Positions 51,101-61,399 of a DNA stretch of 64,000 bases are shown piece after piece. The stretch spans positions 5,008,801-5,072,800 of the forward strand of contig PTFA01000035.1 of the NCBI GenBank assembly GCA_003342895.1, in the 5' to 3' direction. How positions within the stretch are numbered: position 1 is the first letter of the stretch; each line of letters starts with the position of its first letter. This stretch comes from Casuarius casuarius. Lineage: Eukaryota; Chordata; Aves; Casuariiformes; Casuariidae. Under the pieces are notes generated by a model that was not told where the DNA came from, made no database searches, and was given only the letters and a program-made list of their open reading frames with translations. The translations under genes and the position numbers were made by a program.

Positions 51101-52970
51101 AAAGCCAAATTAAGCAGCAGCAGTCTGATGTCAAAACACTTGTCTACATGGAACAAGGAAAATTACGCTAACACCGATTAACGTTAGCAGCACAGAAGAA
51201 TATATCCCCTACATAAATCATATAAAGTACTGTCTGCACCCTCTGACTTCATGCTATATGTAACATCGTGCCTTCAATAGTATAGAATAATCTACAAAGA
51301 GAGCAATCAGTGATATGAGCTGTAATTTAAGGTAAACACGTGTTCACAGACTCACACCAACAGACAAGAGAAACTTGCAGGAGTAAGGATGGCCTTGCAG
51401 CACAAAAAAAAAAATCCATCACATCGGAATTTTTTTTTTTCCAAGTAAAATGTATAAGGCATTCTAAACATGAACAAAGAGCCAGAAAGGATAAAGCTTC
51501 TAAATTATTAAAAATATGAATTGACTTAATTTTGTTCTTGTGAAGACTAAAATACAGCGTTCGCCCATTTTCGTTCTCTGAGCTCTCTCCTCAAATAAGC
51601 TTTCCCTCATGGCTATACTATTCTACACTCATATTTTACGAAGAAAAAGATTAATTTAAGAAGTTATTTCTAGAACCACTCACATGCCATCTTAGATCCC
51701 ATTTACCCACCTGGAACATTACCTTCCATACTTGTTATCACAGAGGGACAAAAAGGCATATAAAAAGGATAGAGAAGTTAAATGTAATTTAATTGATTGC
51801 ATCTATATACAAAAAGCAAGAGCCAGGTTAAGTTTTTATCTGTGAGCTACTCCTCATAAAGCAACATGGTACTTCCATGTGAGCAGTAGTTTCTGCTACT
51901 TTTACTGCTTTTTCCATATTAATATTTCATTATATTTAAAAAAACAAAACATAAACAAAGTCAGCAATAAAATAAAATGAGAGCGAAACTAGAGAGTCAT
52001 TTCAGGCCTCATTTTCTATTCATGGTGCGTAGTTTAACAAATAACGTGTCTGTGTTTGATTTTATTATGTTACCCTGTGACCTGCAGGATCTCAGGGGAC
52101 CAGCTAAGAGGAGAGAGATGAACATTATTCCATTAGTGGGAAAAATCAATAACAGTAGTTACCAGCTTCATGCAGTCTGCTGCAAAACGTCTGTTTCTAC
52201 GTAACATCCATTCATCCCGAACCTTTGAGGAGAAGAACGAGCAAACATGCTTAGCTCTCCCAAGCCAGAAGATGAGAGAGAAACCCTATGTTTCACTCAG
52301 ACCAAGGCCAAGAGCCCCACTGCTGTCACGCACAGATACAGGACATGGAAATACAAACGGCATCTCTATTACAATACTGGGCTGCTGTTGGGGGTTGGCG
52401 AGGTTTTTATTCCTCACCCCCTTTAAACAATTCTTACCTATAAATTCATACTTATTAGCAACAACACCCATGTTTTATGCTATCTATAAACGCTAAACTC
52501 AAAAAACCTACACAAACGGAAACTAGAGGTAACAAAAGTTGTGAGTTCAGCCTGGAAAAATAAGCTTTTCTCCCATTCCTGTTTCCTTAGATTCCTTCAC
52601 TATTTTTGCTAGAAGAGAAACTGAGCCATACAGCAGCATGACAGGAAAGCTGACAAAGCCCAGAGAATGAAAACACGTTGAGAGGCCTGACCACCAGCTC
52701 CTGACCACCGGACAGTCACTGCATGATGAACCGCGTGTCCTGGCCTGCGTCACGCGGTACCTCGGCTCTGCGTCACGAGCACAGCACAGACTGCTTTCGC
52801 TTCGCATGGCCATCTCTGCAGAAAAGCATTTTCCAGTAGTGCTTTAGACACAGGGGGGAGGAGGCGTTGCTGAAGTCCGTACGTGTCTGTTGGTACAAGG
52901 AGGGTACAAGGACATCTGTGAAATTAGCCAGGAACAGGAAAAATTCCCTCCCTGCCATCACTTCTGAAAG

Positions 52971-52990
52971 GAAAAAAAAAAAAAAAAAAA
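52971..52990. repeat. Poly-A run of about 20 bases
   Basis: The A run begins within AGGAAAA and continues for about 20 bases. It precedes the ancient repeat at 53053-53122 by some 60 bases, but the repeat appears to be in the opposite orientation. Confidence 0.85.
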
Positions 52991-53052
52991 CGAACTGAAT
53001 TTTTTCTAGCCTTTCTAGTTAAATACTATAATTATAATCATATTAACATTTT

Positions 53053-53122
53053 GTATTATTGTTTGCAGCACAGTTTGTAGCACTGGAGGCCCCGGCCACC
53101 AACCGGGACCCTGCTGTGCGAG
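53053..53122 (-). repeat. Probable ancient amniote repeat 3' end (fragment)
   Basis: On the minus strand the segment reads GCACAGCAGGGTCCCGG, then GGCCGGGGCCTCCAGTGCTAC, then AACAATAATACAAAA. It resembles the frequent amniote repeat ending that I recall as 'AGCACAATGGGGTCCTGGTC...GGGGCTCCTAGGTGCTAC..TAATACAAATAATAA', including the TAA-rich tail. This is by memory. The family (probably CR1/L3-like) is not certain. Confidence 0.45.
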
Positions 53123-53124
53123 AT

Positions 53125-53735
53125 GAAGGCTAGCGTATTTCATGACATTTGGGGGAAATAATATAATGCAAAAATGGAAGTGTGTGTCAGTCCGACGTAT
53201 ACTGCAGAAGTAGCTCACAAATAACTAATAACAATTTCTACTGTTTGTAAAAATAATTTAAAAATGTGCACTGATAATGTAATTTAGTTCAAGGCAGAAA
53301 GTGCAAGTATTACACATTACACATTTCTCAGATGATGTGGAAGTGTTTGTAATACTGAAAAAAGCCATCCTCTCTTTAGGAAATAAACTGCAAAGTGGAA
53401 AAAACACCAAGATCTGGAGAAACAGCCGCTGTGCCCAGTGCCCGGGGGGAGGGGGACACCAGGCCCAGATGTGCCAACCAGAGCGTGGCTGCGGTACCAT
53501 CGTTTGCCCCCATCCCTCCTCCCAAGACATTTCTTCAGTAATGGCTTTGACACTATTTAGTGTCTGAATAGCTACCAGGTGTTTATAAGCATTGCAGAGA
53601 GAAGGGGGAGAGGGGAACAAAAAAAACACAACTTTAAGATATCCACCAGTTTCAATAGAATTGAATGGAAAAGGAAAATTGCTCTTTAAAAGCTGCCTAA
53701 AACTGAAATATGAGTCAGCAAAACCAAACGAAAAC
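53125..53735. other. Non-coding DNA with a weak LINE-like motif
   Basis: No gene is recognised. The forward frame at 53301-53567 contains FSDDVEVF and then KKAILSL, which is faintly like the 'FADDV.LF...KSI.SL' region of L1-clade reverse transcriptases. This is discussed as a low-confidence observation. Confidence 0.4.
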
Positions 53736-53739
53736 ACAA

Positions 53740-54565
53740 CCCAGACATTGGGGGGGATCCTAACGTGCTTCTCTGCCGCACTACCAAAGCGTGAGGGCCA
53801 GGCTGGGAAGCACCGGAGACGGAGACCGCACGGAAAGCCCACGGCGCCAGCAGCGCTGCCAGCAGCGCGGGCTCAGTCTCTGCACCCGTGTTTAGAAATG
53901 CCGTTTGATTTACCTTGTGTGAAGGGGCAACTCTCAAAAGCGCATCTTTATGGAAAAAAGCTCCAGACAGTAAGAGAGCAGGAGGAGAGGGAATGGAAGC
54001 AGAGCAGCGACCCTGCCAGCTGGGGTCCCGGCAAGCTCCTGCCAAGCCTCCCGGGAGCAGCAGTTAGGCCGGGAAGTGATTTTCTCCATGAACAGCAGTG
54101 GAAAATAAACAGTTCTGCTTCTTGCTACGCTATACAGCGAGGAGCTTTTCCTCTTTGCTTTAACAGCACAGCACAGCCCAGATGCCCGGTAGAGACGTAT
54201 TCGCTCTACCACCACCACCCGGTTGGGTTTGCAAAAGCACCTGGGCATCACTGAGCCCTTCCGAAGGGCGGCAGGAGGCAGATGCAGCCGGGCCCGGCTT
54301 CCCCGGGGGAGCAGGCGCCCGCCGGCCCCTTTCCCCCGGGCTCCCCGCAGCCCAGCGCGGCCCCGAAGGCACGGCCTGGCCGCGCACACCAGGCGAGGCT
54401 CTCCGGAAAGTGCAGAATTAGAAGTGAAGAGCCGTACCACACCTTTCAGAAAGGATAAGCTGCGAAGCAACGTCGGCTTAAAGCAGCCTGCGGCTCGAGG
54501 GACCCCACAGCGGCGGCGCGACGGGTCGGGAACCCTCCACCTCTCACCGCCGCAGAGGCTTCCTC
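53740..54565. promoter_or_regulatory. Long GC-rich, CpG-rich zone
   Basis: GC is high over some 800 bases. The densest parts are 54255-54410 (about 18 CpG in 150 bases) and 54490-54560 (about ten). Frames of 194 to 220 codons overlap here on both strands, but they shadow one another and none has a known domain. A weak minus-strand donor-like site (ACACAAG|GTAAATC) lies near 53912. Together with the 36-37.5 kb cluster this is the other plausible promoter-type element. Confidence 0.4.
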
Positions 54566-54569
54566 CTTG

Positions 54570-56790
54570 CCAGCACCACATTTTGAGGCAAATTCTAATG
54601 GAAAGTCAGCTTATTATGGAAGATGGGTTTAAACCCTCCTTGGAAAGCCTGAGCGCGTTGTTTTGTGCTACCCTCATCCCGACGTGCAGGAAGAGCATGC
54701 GCTTCGTGCTTTGTGCAGCTGAGCAGCGCTATTTTTTCCCCTCCAGACTTTACTTTCAATTTGGTTCACAAAACATCCCACTGACTTCAATGAAAACAAC
54801 AGGGAAAAGCATCAGCCACCATAATTAAAGGCACTAGAATCTGGTGCCTATTATTCACAATAGCCACCTGATTACAGAGCGAGCAAAAAATATTGTACAA
54901 CAAACTGAAAGGAAAAATATTCCTTGATGGCGAAAAGCTTGCTTGTTCACCCAGTCATCAAAAATTATATGCAAAACTCATCTGGATTGTCTGCACTTCA
55001 AAATATTTTCATGTCTCACCTATAAGAATTTCAAATTAAGTGCAAGTTATCAAATCCATTATTCTCTTTTGAAAAAAAAGTTTCCAAAACTTAATCAGTT
55101 CATTGCTACATGGATCCACCAGGTCTACTTTAAAATGAAAGCTGTTTTATGAGCAGAATAATTGAACTTCCTATACAATGGCCTTTTTTCTCTGACTAAG
55201 CAAGGTATAATACTGGGTATGTCCTAACGATAAGCAATATTTTTTTAAATACAATTTTTTACTTTAATGCTCAAAGCATATATGTTTTGCTTTAAGAAGT
55301 CAGCTTCAGATAGAAAACATTTCTTCACAAGTCACTCTTCCACTTGTTTTTATAAAAGAGCTAATTGCATGACAGTCCTTTTTTGGAGTCCTTCCTTGAG
55401 TTATACAGTAACAAAAACACACATATATGCAGTGAATTATGTCCTGTTACCATCTGCATTCAGACGTATTTAGTGATGTAACCTTTTTTAACCCATCTCT
55501 TCTTTTCATCTCATCTTCCAAAGAAGGTACCATGCTGAGAAACAATGTTGTCCATCAGACAAACAGTAAGCATTTTAAGCTCAGTGTTGAACAAGAACTG
55601 TCAGCTCCCTTTTTAACCATTAAAAAAAAAATCCCTTCTGCAAAAGCTACTTGCCTAAATGCCTCTCCTAGTTTTAGTAGCCTTACCCATCACTTTGCGA
55701 TATTGATTACTTCTATTGGGGTGCAATCAACAGCTCATCAGCATGAATGAGGGATGACAGCAAGGGTCTCCTGAGCTGTGCAAAATGCCTGACTGCTCTA
55801 GTTCCACTAAATGCAATAAATAAAGAGTAAAAGACTGTATTCACTGAGTGAAGGGACTTGGTAATTAAATGGCTAACCTGAATAGGCTTGGGGGGGCAGC
55901 ATAAAAAAAAGGAGAACAGCAAAAGGTCTAGGTCAGCTGTCTCCGACAACAGCCATTTCCAGAAACTTAAGGAAGAATCTGAGAATGGGACAACAATAAA
56001 GCAACACTTACAAGTACACTCACCAATATTCACCTCGGACTTCTTAAACTAGGGACAATATCATTACTTTTTGTCTACTTTTCCTGCATATTACCATACA
56101 ACATTACGATATATTTGTAAACCGAAGCCTCTTTGACTGTGCTGTCTTACTTCACAAGTTAGTATATTGCGAATCTGATCGCAAAGCCTGCATTTGACAA
56201 TCTTGAGTCATGAATAGATAATATTTAAAAAATGAACTACCTTTCTTGTTCCTTTCTACTTTAAGATTTAAAAAACCAAAATTTTACTCTCTAGTCTTGA
56301 GAAGCTATGCAACATGCTAAAGCCATCTCCCATTACACTTACCTGCATTATGGTGAGGCTATAACCAAACCCCAAAAGAGATTTCAGTCCACCTACACTA
56401 TCTTTCTGGGTGAGCAATAGACAAAAAGAGACTGCAAAGTTCCCTTGATTGTGCAGAAGGCAGGTTATTTTTAAGAACTAAAGCAAAAACCTAACCTTGT
56501 AATTTGACAGGGAAGAGAAACATTAACCAGGGAAAGGAGGAAAAGTCAATTATAATTTTCAATTAGCTTTTCTAGGTTTTGAGTGAATGTTGGTACTCAT
56601 GTTGGAATAGCAATCAATACTGCACTCTAATGATTTGTTAAACAAATAAAGCACTTATTCAGCAGCACTATTCCATCCACACAAAAGTTAGTATTCTGCA
56701 CAAGAGTCTGAAGATGCATCTAACTGTCCTTATAAAGGAAAAGAAAACAAACAACTAACAAACACACTTTTAATAAAACTGAAGCTAGTT
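54570..56790. other. AT-rich non-coding DNA, no gene seen
   Basis: Contains TCCCACTGACTTCAATG near 54777, a possible trace of an ancient repeat, and a small hairpin (GGCAC...GTGCC) near 54833. The exon-like segment at 56343-56405 is listed separately. Confidence 0.5.
56343..56405 (-). other. Exon-like segment with best splice signals (minus strand)
   Basis: On the minus strand GCAGTCTCTTTTTGTCTATTGCTCACCCAG is a strong acceptor (shown here as a pyrimidine-rich tract ending CACCCAG), and ATGCAG|GTAAGTGT is a consensus donor. The 63 bases between are open in exactly one register, in whole codons: KDSVGGLKSLLGFGY and on to LTIMQ. This symmetric 0-0 phase and single open register make it the best protein-coding exon candidate in the window. 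I do not recognise the peptide. Confidence 0.28.
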
Positions 56791-56796
56791 CTACAA

Positions 56797-56885
56797 AGGT
56801 ACCTAACTACATTGGGGCAGAGGGCCCACGGTTTGAAAGACAGGCACCTGATGCGTAGCTGCTTTTGAGACACCAAGCCCCAACT
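56797..56885 (+). repeat. Probable ancient amniote repeat (fragment)
   Basis: AGGTACCTAACTACATTGG near the start, then GTTTGAAAGACAGGCACCTG and CTTTTGAGACACCAAGCCC, follow the pattern of a repeat common in reptile and bird genomes that I recall as 'TTAGGCACCTAA..(C)CATTG...TTTGAAAAT'. The copy is diverged and the family name is unknown to me. Confidence 0.4.
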
Positions 56886-57226
56886 CATAAGACAGTTTGT
56901 TTCAGAATTACAGCAGGAAAAGTGAACTCATCAGCACATGTGAAATGAGTATAAGTCTTAGTATAGTAACAAGAAAGCCAGTATCTCCACTTAAAAAAGG
57001 CTATTTACTGATACAAATTGAAGCCCCATCTGAATACAGAGGAAGAACAGACACACCTCATCTAATTCCTACCATAATTACTAGAAAGACATGATGGGCC
57101 ATGAGTTTTTTTGCTGTTTCACACTTGTGTAAGAAAAGAAAGCAGTAACAGTTGCTTAGGCTGCCAGCTCATACCTTTCATAGGCACTCATGGGAGGATT
57201 TCAAATACAGGCAGGTGTACATGTAC

Positions 57227-57262
57227 AGAGCCAAATTTTACCTCTGCATGTATTTCCACCAA
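57227..57262 (+). repeat. Possible ancient repeat remnant
   Basis: GAGCCAAATTTTACCTCTGC resembles 'GGCCAAATTCTGCTCTC', the end of a palindromic repeat found across amniotes. The match is short, so this is tentative. Confidence 0.25.
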
Positions 57263-58080
57263 TATTTGAAAATATCACATATGCAGGGGCATGGTGAACA
57301 TACTGTACCTGGCAACTCATAAGCAACACCAACTTGATTCTAAGGTATCGCAGTTAACCTTAGAGGTGTGTGTGATACCACCTTATCTTTTTGGAAAGCA
57401 TTCTTTATTTCTCTACCATTCAGTTGAAGCTCACAGTATTAACGGAAGATATTCATCTCCAGTGGCAGCCAGACTGGTCACTGGTCACAGCTGAACTTTA
57501 TCATAAGCATACTTACACATACACCATTACAAACACTGGTTTAAGCCTTTTCCATCATTTCTGCAAGCAAAGGAGCCTGATCCTGCAAATACAGGGTGGG
57601 AGAGCAAGAGAGCAGAGCTGAGCCGATGAGCAGGTACCACCAGAAGGCAAGCACAGCTTGCAGGACCCGCAAGGGCGAAGAAGCCGCCTCCTCTCCTGAA
57701 GGCCACTTCTCCATGTTTCCAGTATGTTCCCTTCTCCTCCCGCTCCAAATTAAGGAGTTCTTGAGGTTCTCATTTGCTCTTCAAAGTTACCTATTTAGGG
57801 AAAAGGTTTTGTGCCCAAGTTGATTATTAATCCCCAGGTTCCTGCTACAAGATTACGGCAGTGAAAGAGCCCCATTCATCTTGCACAGTTCCATTACAGT
57901 TCTGGTTGGTTGGATTTTTAAACATGCCACCTAACATACTCCTGTTTTATGCTGTGAAAGCGTACGACAATGTTTCTGCAAAGGCTATGCAGCGTAGCCA
58001 ACAGACGCACACAGAATTTCTACTTTTACATTTACTGACATCCTAAGCCTGCGCACGCAGACTTGCGAACCTCTCCACAT

Positions 58081-58155
58081 AGGGCCTCATTCAGCTCTTC
58101 TCTGGTAGCAAGATCCACCGATTGCAACGGGAGCTGTGTACCATTGACGTAAACA
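58081..58155 (+). repeat. Possible ancient repeat remnant
   Basis: AGGGCCTCATTCAGCTC, then GATTGCAACGGGAGCTGTG and ACCATTGACGTAAACAGG, resemble the amniote repeat pattern 'GGGCCTGATTCAGCTCCCATTGAAGTCAATGGGAGC...CCATTGACTTCAATGGG'. The order and spacing fit, but with many changes. Confidence 0.35.
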
Positions 58156-58159
58156 GGCC

Positions 58160-61100
58160 ATTTCAGTAATACTTTCCCCTTGGGGAGAGGGATCACAAAC
58201 TGTTTTGCCCATTTGATGTGAAATAAATACTACATTGAAACGTCCCTGAAGCAAAAGCATCTTCAGTTAAATCACTGCAGTGAAAAGAGCAGGAAATTTT
58301 CAGGGTCACATTCTTCACAGAAGCCCCCTGGATACATAAGCCGACGAGGACATCTCCGCTCCCTTTCTGTAACTCAGCGGTCATGTTCACTCTCCATCAA
58401 ACTCATCTTTAAGAGAAAACGCTGGTGCGAGCCCATGACCCTGGAGCACGTGTGAATTTGAGCAACCAATTCTATGGGGGAACTCCTGCTACCCTCTCCA
58501 GGCAGATCTGATGGTGGTTTTGAGACCTGCATCTTGAAGGACGTACAAACTGCCTTCCGGTTAGCAGACTGAAACCACCTTCAAGATTTTGCTAAGTGCA
58601 CTCTGAAGTTTGAAACAAAGCATGCTACGCATCTGACACCACAGAGGGTCATATAAAGCTGGGAGAAGTTAGTTCCATCTAACAATGGAACTATGGAAAT
58701 GGAAAAACCAAATATAAGGTGCCTCAAGACTTATGAAATGAAAGCTGCATCAACTTTCCCATCATAACATTTCAAATCACATTCCTGCAGCAAGCAGTGC
58801 TGTAAGCTAGAAGCAAAGCCTACCGTGCCATACAACACACTTAATCTCAACATGCTTAACATACTTAATAGGCAGCATTAAGTTAAATCCATTTGAAAAA
58901 GTGAAAAGATGCAGCTTCTGTTATTTAATTTGCTTGCCACTTCCCACATCTCATACACATCACAAGATACTGAATTTTAATGGACTCACTGAACAGAATA
59001 ACATGCATCAAGAAAATACTGCACAGTTTGCAAAGTTCTTCCCAAAAGATAGTTCTGCATTTAGAACTGTATGATTTCAGACATAATTTGTAAGAACATA
59101 CACGAACCCAGGTGAAGTGTTACAGGCCAATGAGCAAGAACTTTGTTTATCTGTAACCACAAGGTCCTTCAGCTCAAAGTTGCACAGCCACTGGGGACGG
59201 ACAAGGTCACTGTGACACCTCTCGGGAACGGGTGCAGAGAAGGAAGTACAAGTAGGCTACGGCACCCTACATGCTCCTATCCTCTTCCCCCCGTGCAAGG
59301 GGAAACTTCTGGCGCAGTGCAACTTAGTGCAACTCAGCAACACTGCAAAATAATTCACAACACAAGTAGTCGTCCCCTGCTGCTGTTCTGCTACAGGGTC
59401 CTATTACATATTTCCTTGTTTGCCTCCTCCCCTCCCCATCACCAAATTTCTCCTACTGGATATGTAACAACAGGTGAAAGAAGGTAAGTGCATATTATAC
59501 AGATTAAGAGACACCAAACTGCTCCCTTCACACAGATTATAGCCAATTTCTCCAGGTCCCGTTGGATTCATAACATTTGGCCTTCAATTTCCTCCTTTGT
59601 TCAACACAGTCATTATACTCCTTGCAGCAGAAAAGTTAAAAGGTCAAAAGTGTATTGTGGGATGATTAGAATTTATATTAAGAGTAATTGCTTACAGGGA
59701 ATACAAGTTTAAAAAAAAAAAAAAATCTCTGATTTGGAGCCAGCCTACAAGAGCTGAGTCAAACAAGATCTGGAGAAAGATACCCAACTAACACTTTGCA
59801 AGGAGAAAATAGGATGAATCAAAAGTCATTTACAATAATGCTACAGTCAGCACTACAGAGAAGGTATAACATTTTCCTCCTGTATGCTAGTTCACCCCTC
59901 AGCTACTCCCAAGCTTTCACTAAAAACACTGGTTTGCCAAAACTGTTAAGTCTTGCAGAAATGTGCTGGTTTTATTACCTTCCAATGAAAGAGAAGCAGG
60001 TCTACGAGAGAACTCCAGCAGCCCACCTTCTGTTCACTTGTGCTGATTTATTTCAGGTTTTGCAGCCCCAATGAGAGCAGCTCCTTGCAAAGCAGCCAGG
60101 ACGAAGAGCCTGAAAGCTTGCAGGGCTTCCCAGTCTTCCTGTCAACCTAAGTCCCAACATTTTTTCTCCCTTCAAAAGTCTTCTATGCATACAAAATTAG
60201 ATGGCTTTGGAAAGGCCAAAGAAAGAGTGAGAGTTTCCCATATGGACTTTTATCCTCTGCAGACAGCATTTATATTGTCCCATTTCATCTGTTTCCAGAG
60301 AAGGTTAAGCTAAACCATGCGTGGGTTTAGCTCTCACTGCGTGTTCAGATTTGAGAGCTTGCAGGAATAACTACTGCCTTTTAAAATTTATGTGCTAGTA
60401 AATCCCACCATAATTTTCATGGACTATATGCCCTCCAAGACAAGGGAGCGAGAGAGCCCAGCTTTCAGTTAATAGCAAATAACGCTGGCATTGGGGAGGG
60501 AGAGGGGAAAGCACGCCACTGAAGTGATGATGCAACTGGACCGCGCCAAAGGAAAGGACGTGACTAAAAGGCAGTTTTCAGTTGCACAGGCGACTCACTT
60601 CTTGGAGTTCTCCAGAACTTTTTGTCCTCGAGATTGCCCCTTGCTTATGTCCATCACACCAGTTTCTCCTCACTAAATACTTGTGTGCACATTGCCTACC
60701 TGTTTTAACACCCCCACAAACAGTTAACGTGTCCTGTAGACACACGGGAGCACCATGGCTTTCTGCTTGCCGATCCAGCCAGCAGGCATGGAAAAAAGCC
60801 AGAAAACAGGCTCCCTGGCAGAAAGGGAAGGGGCACAACATGACACGGCCCCAGGAGCGCACTTGCGTCCCAGGGAGAGGTTCTCCAAAGAGGAAGTATT
60901 TGTAACCTTATGGAAACTGACCCTATAAAAAAACATTTTGTTGCCACCTAAGTCCTAATGAATCTCGCAGCAACCTTCCAAGCAGACAGATTTAACCACC
61001 AGGCATGCAGCCACGCGTGCTCAGGGCAGGAGCTGCAGCCGGGCAAGTGCAGCCGGCATCCTCAGGTGCTGCTTGCACGGCTTCAGGGAACACGCCACCA

Positions 61101-61310
61101 CGGACTTCGCTCAACTGCACAGAGTAAATCAAGCGGGCTTTTGTATCTTTCCAATCAAGTGTTTTAAGAAAAAGGTGATGTAATTGGGCTCTTAGCATTT
61201 TTCCCCAATACATATATACACATACTGAAATGACTCCAGCTCTGTCTGAGGAACAGTTCTGGGAAAGCGAGAAAGATCACACAGAACCCTTTTCAGAAGC
61301 TTCTGACCAG
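58160..61310. other. Non-coding DNA, no gene seen
   Basis: Short unrecognised open frames. A forward frame at 59143-59487 ends close to a donor-like GAAGAAGGTAAGTG context (about 59480), without a convincing acceptor. An A run lies at 59711-59725. GC is modestly raised at 60700-60880 and 61000-61110. Confidence 0.5.
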
Positions 61311-61312
61311 TT

Positions 61313-61323
61313 CCCCCCCCCCC
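61313..61323. repeat. Poly-C run followed by N
   Basis: Eleven C residues precede an unresolved base at 61324 and then TA-rich repeats. Base calling across this junction may be imperfect. Confidence 0.9.
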
Positions 61324-61345
61324 NATACATATATATGTATGTATG

Positions 61346-61395
61346 TATATTTTGAATACAGATACATATATATATATATCTGTATTCAAAATATA
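61346..61395. repeat. Perfect 19-bp inverted repeat with AT core
   Basis: The arm at 61346-61364 (TATATTTTGAATACAGATA) is exactly complementary to 61377-61395. The 12-base centre, CATATATATATA, is itself nearly self-complementary. The whole 50 bases can extrude as a cruciform. A further TCTGTATTCA copy lies at about 61410. Flanking TATG and CATA repeats (from 61325) suggest that microsatellite slippage helped to create it. Confidence 0.88.
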
Positions 61396-61399
61396 TGGA

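Larger units (their letters stand above)
42500..52980. other. Long non-coding stretch, no recognisable gene
   Basis: About 10 kb of mostly AT-rich DNA with short unrecognised open frames. It contains a near-duplicate pair at 43667-43736, a T run at 44534-44562, a 10-bp hairpin at 45081-45107 and GC-richer zones around 45300-45880 and 48280-48470. It also has AAAAC repeats at 47093-47110. The hairpin, T run and duplicate are listed separately. Confidence 0.5.

Noticed and set aside
54770..54800. CCACTGACTTCAATG, possible ancient repeat
   Set aside because: The match is too short and the flanks do not follow the repeat pattern.
53592..54828. Overlapping frames of 194-220 codons on both strands
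   Set aside because: They shadow one another in GC-rich DNA, have no family resemblance, and no one frame is favoured by a start context or motif.
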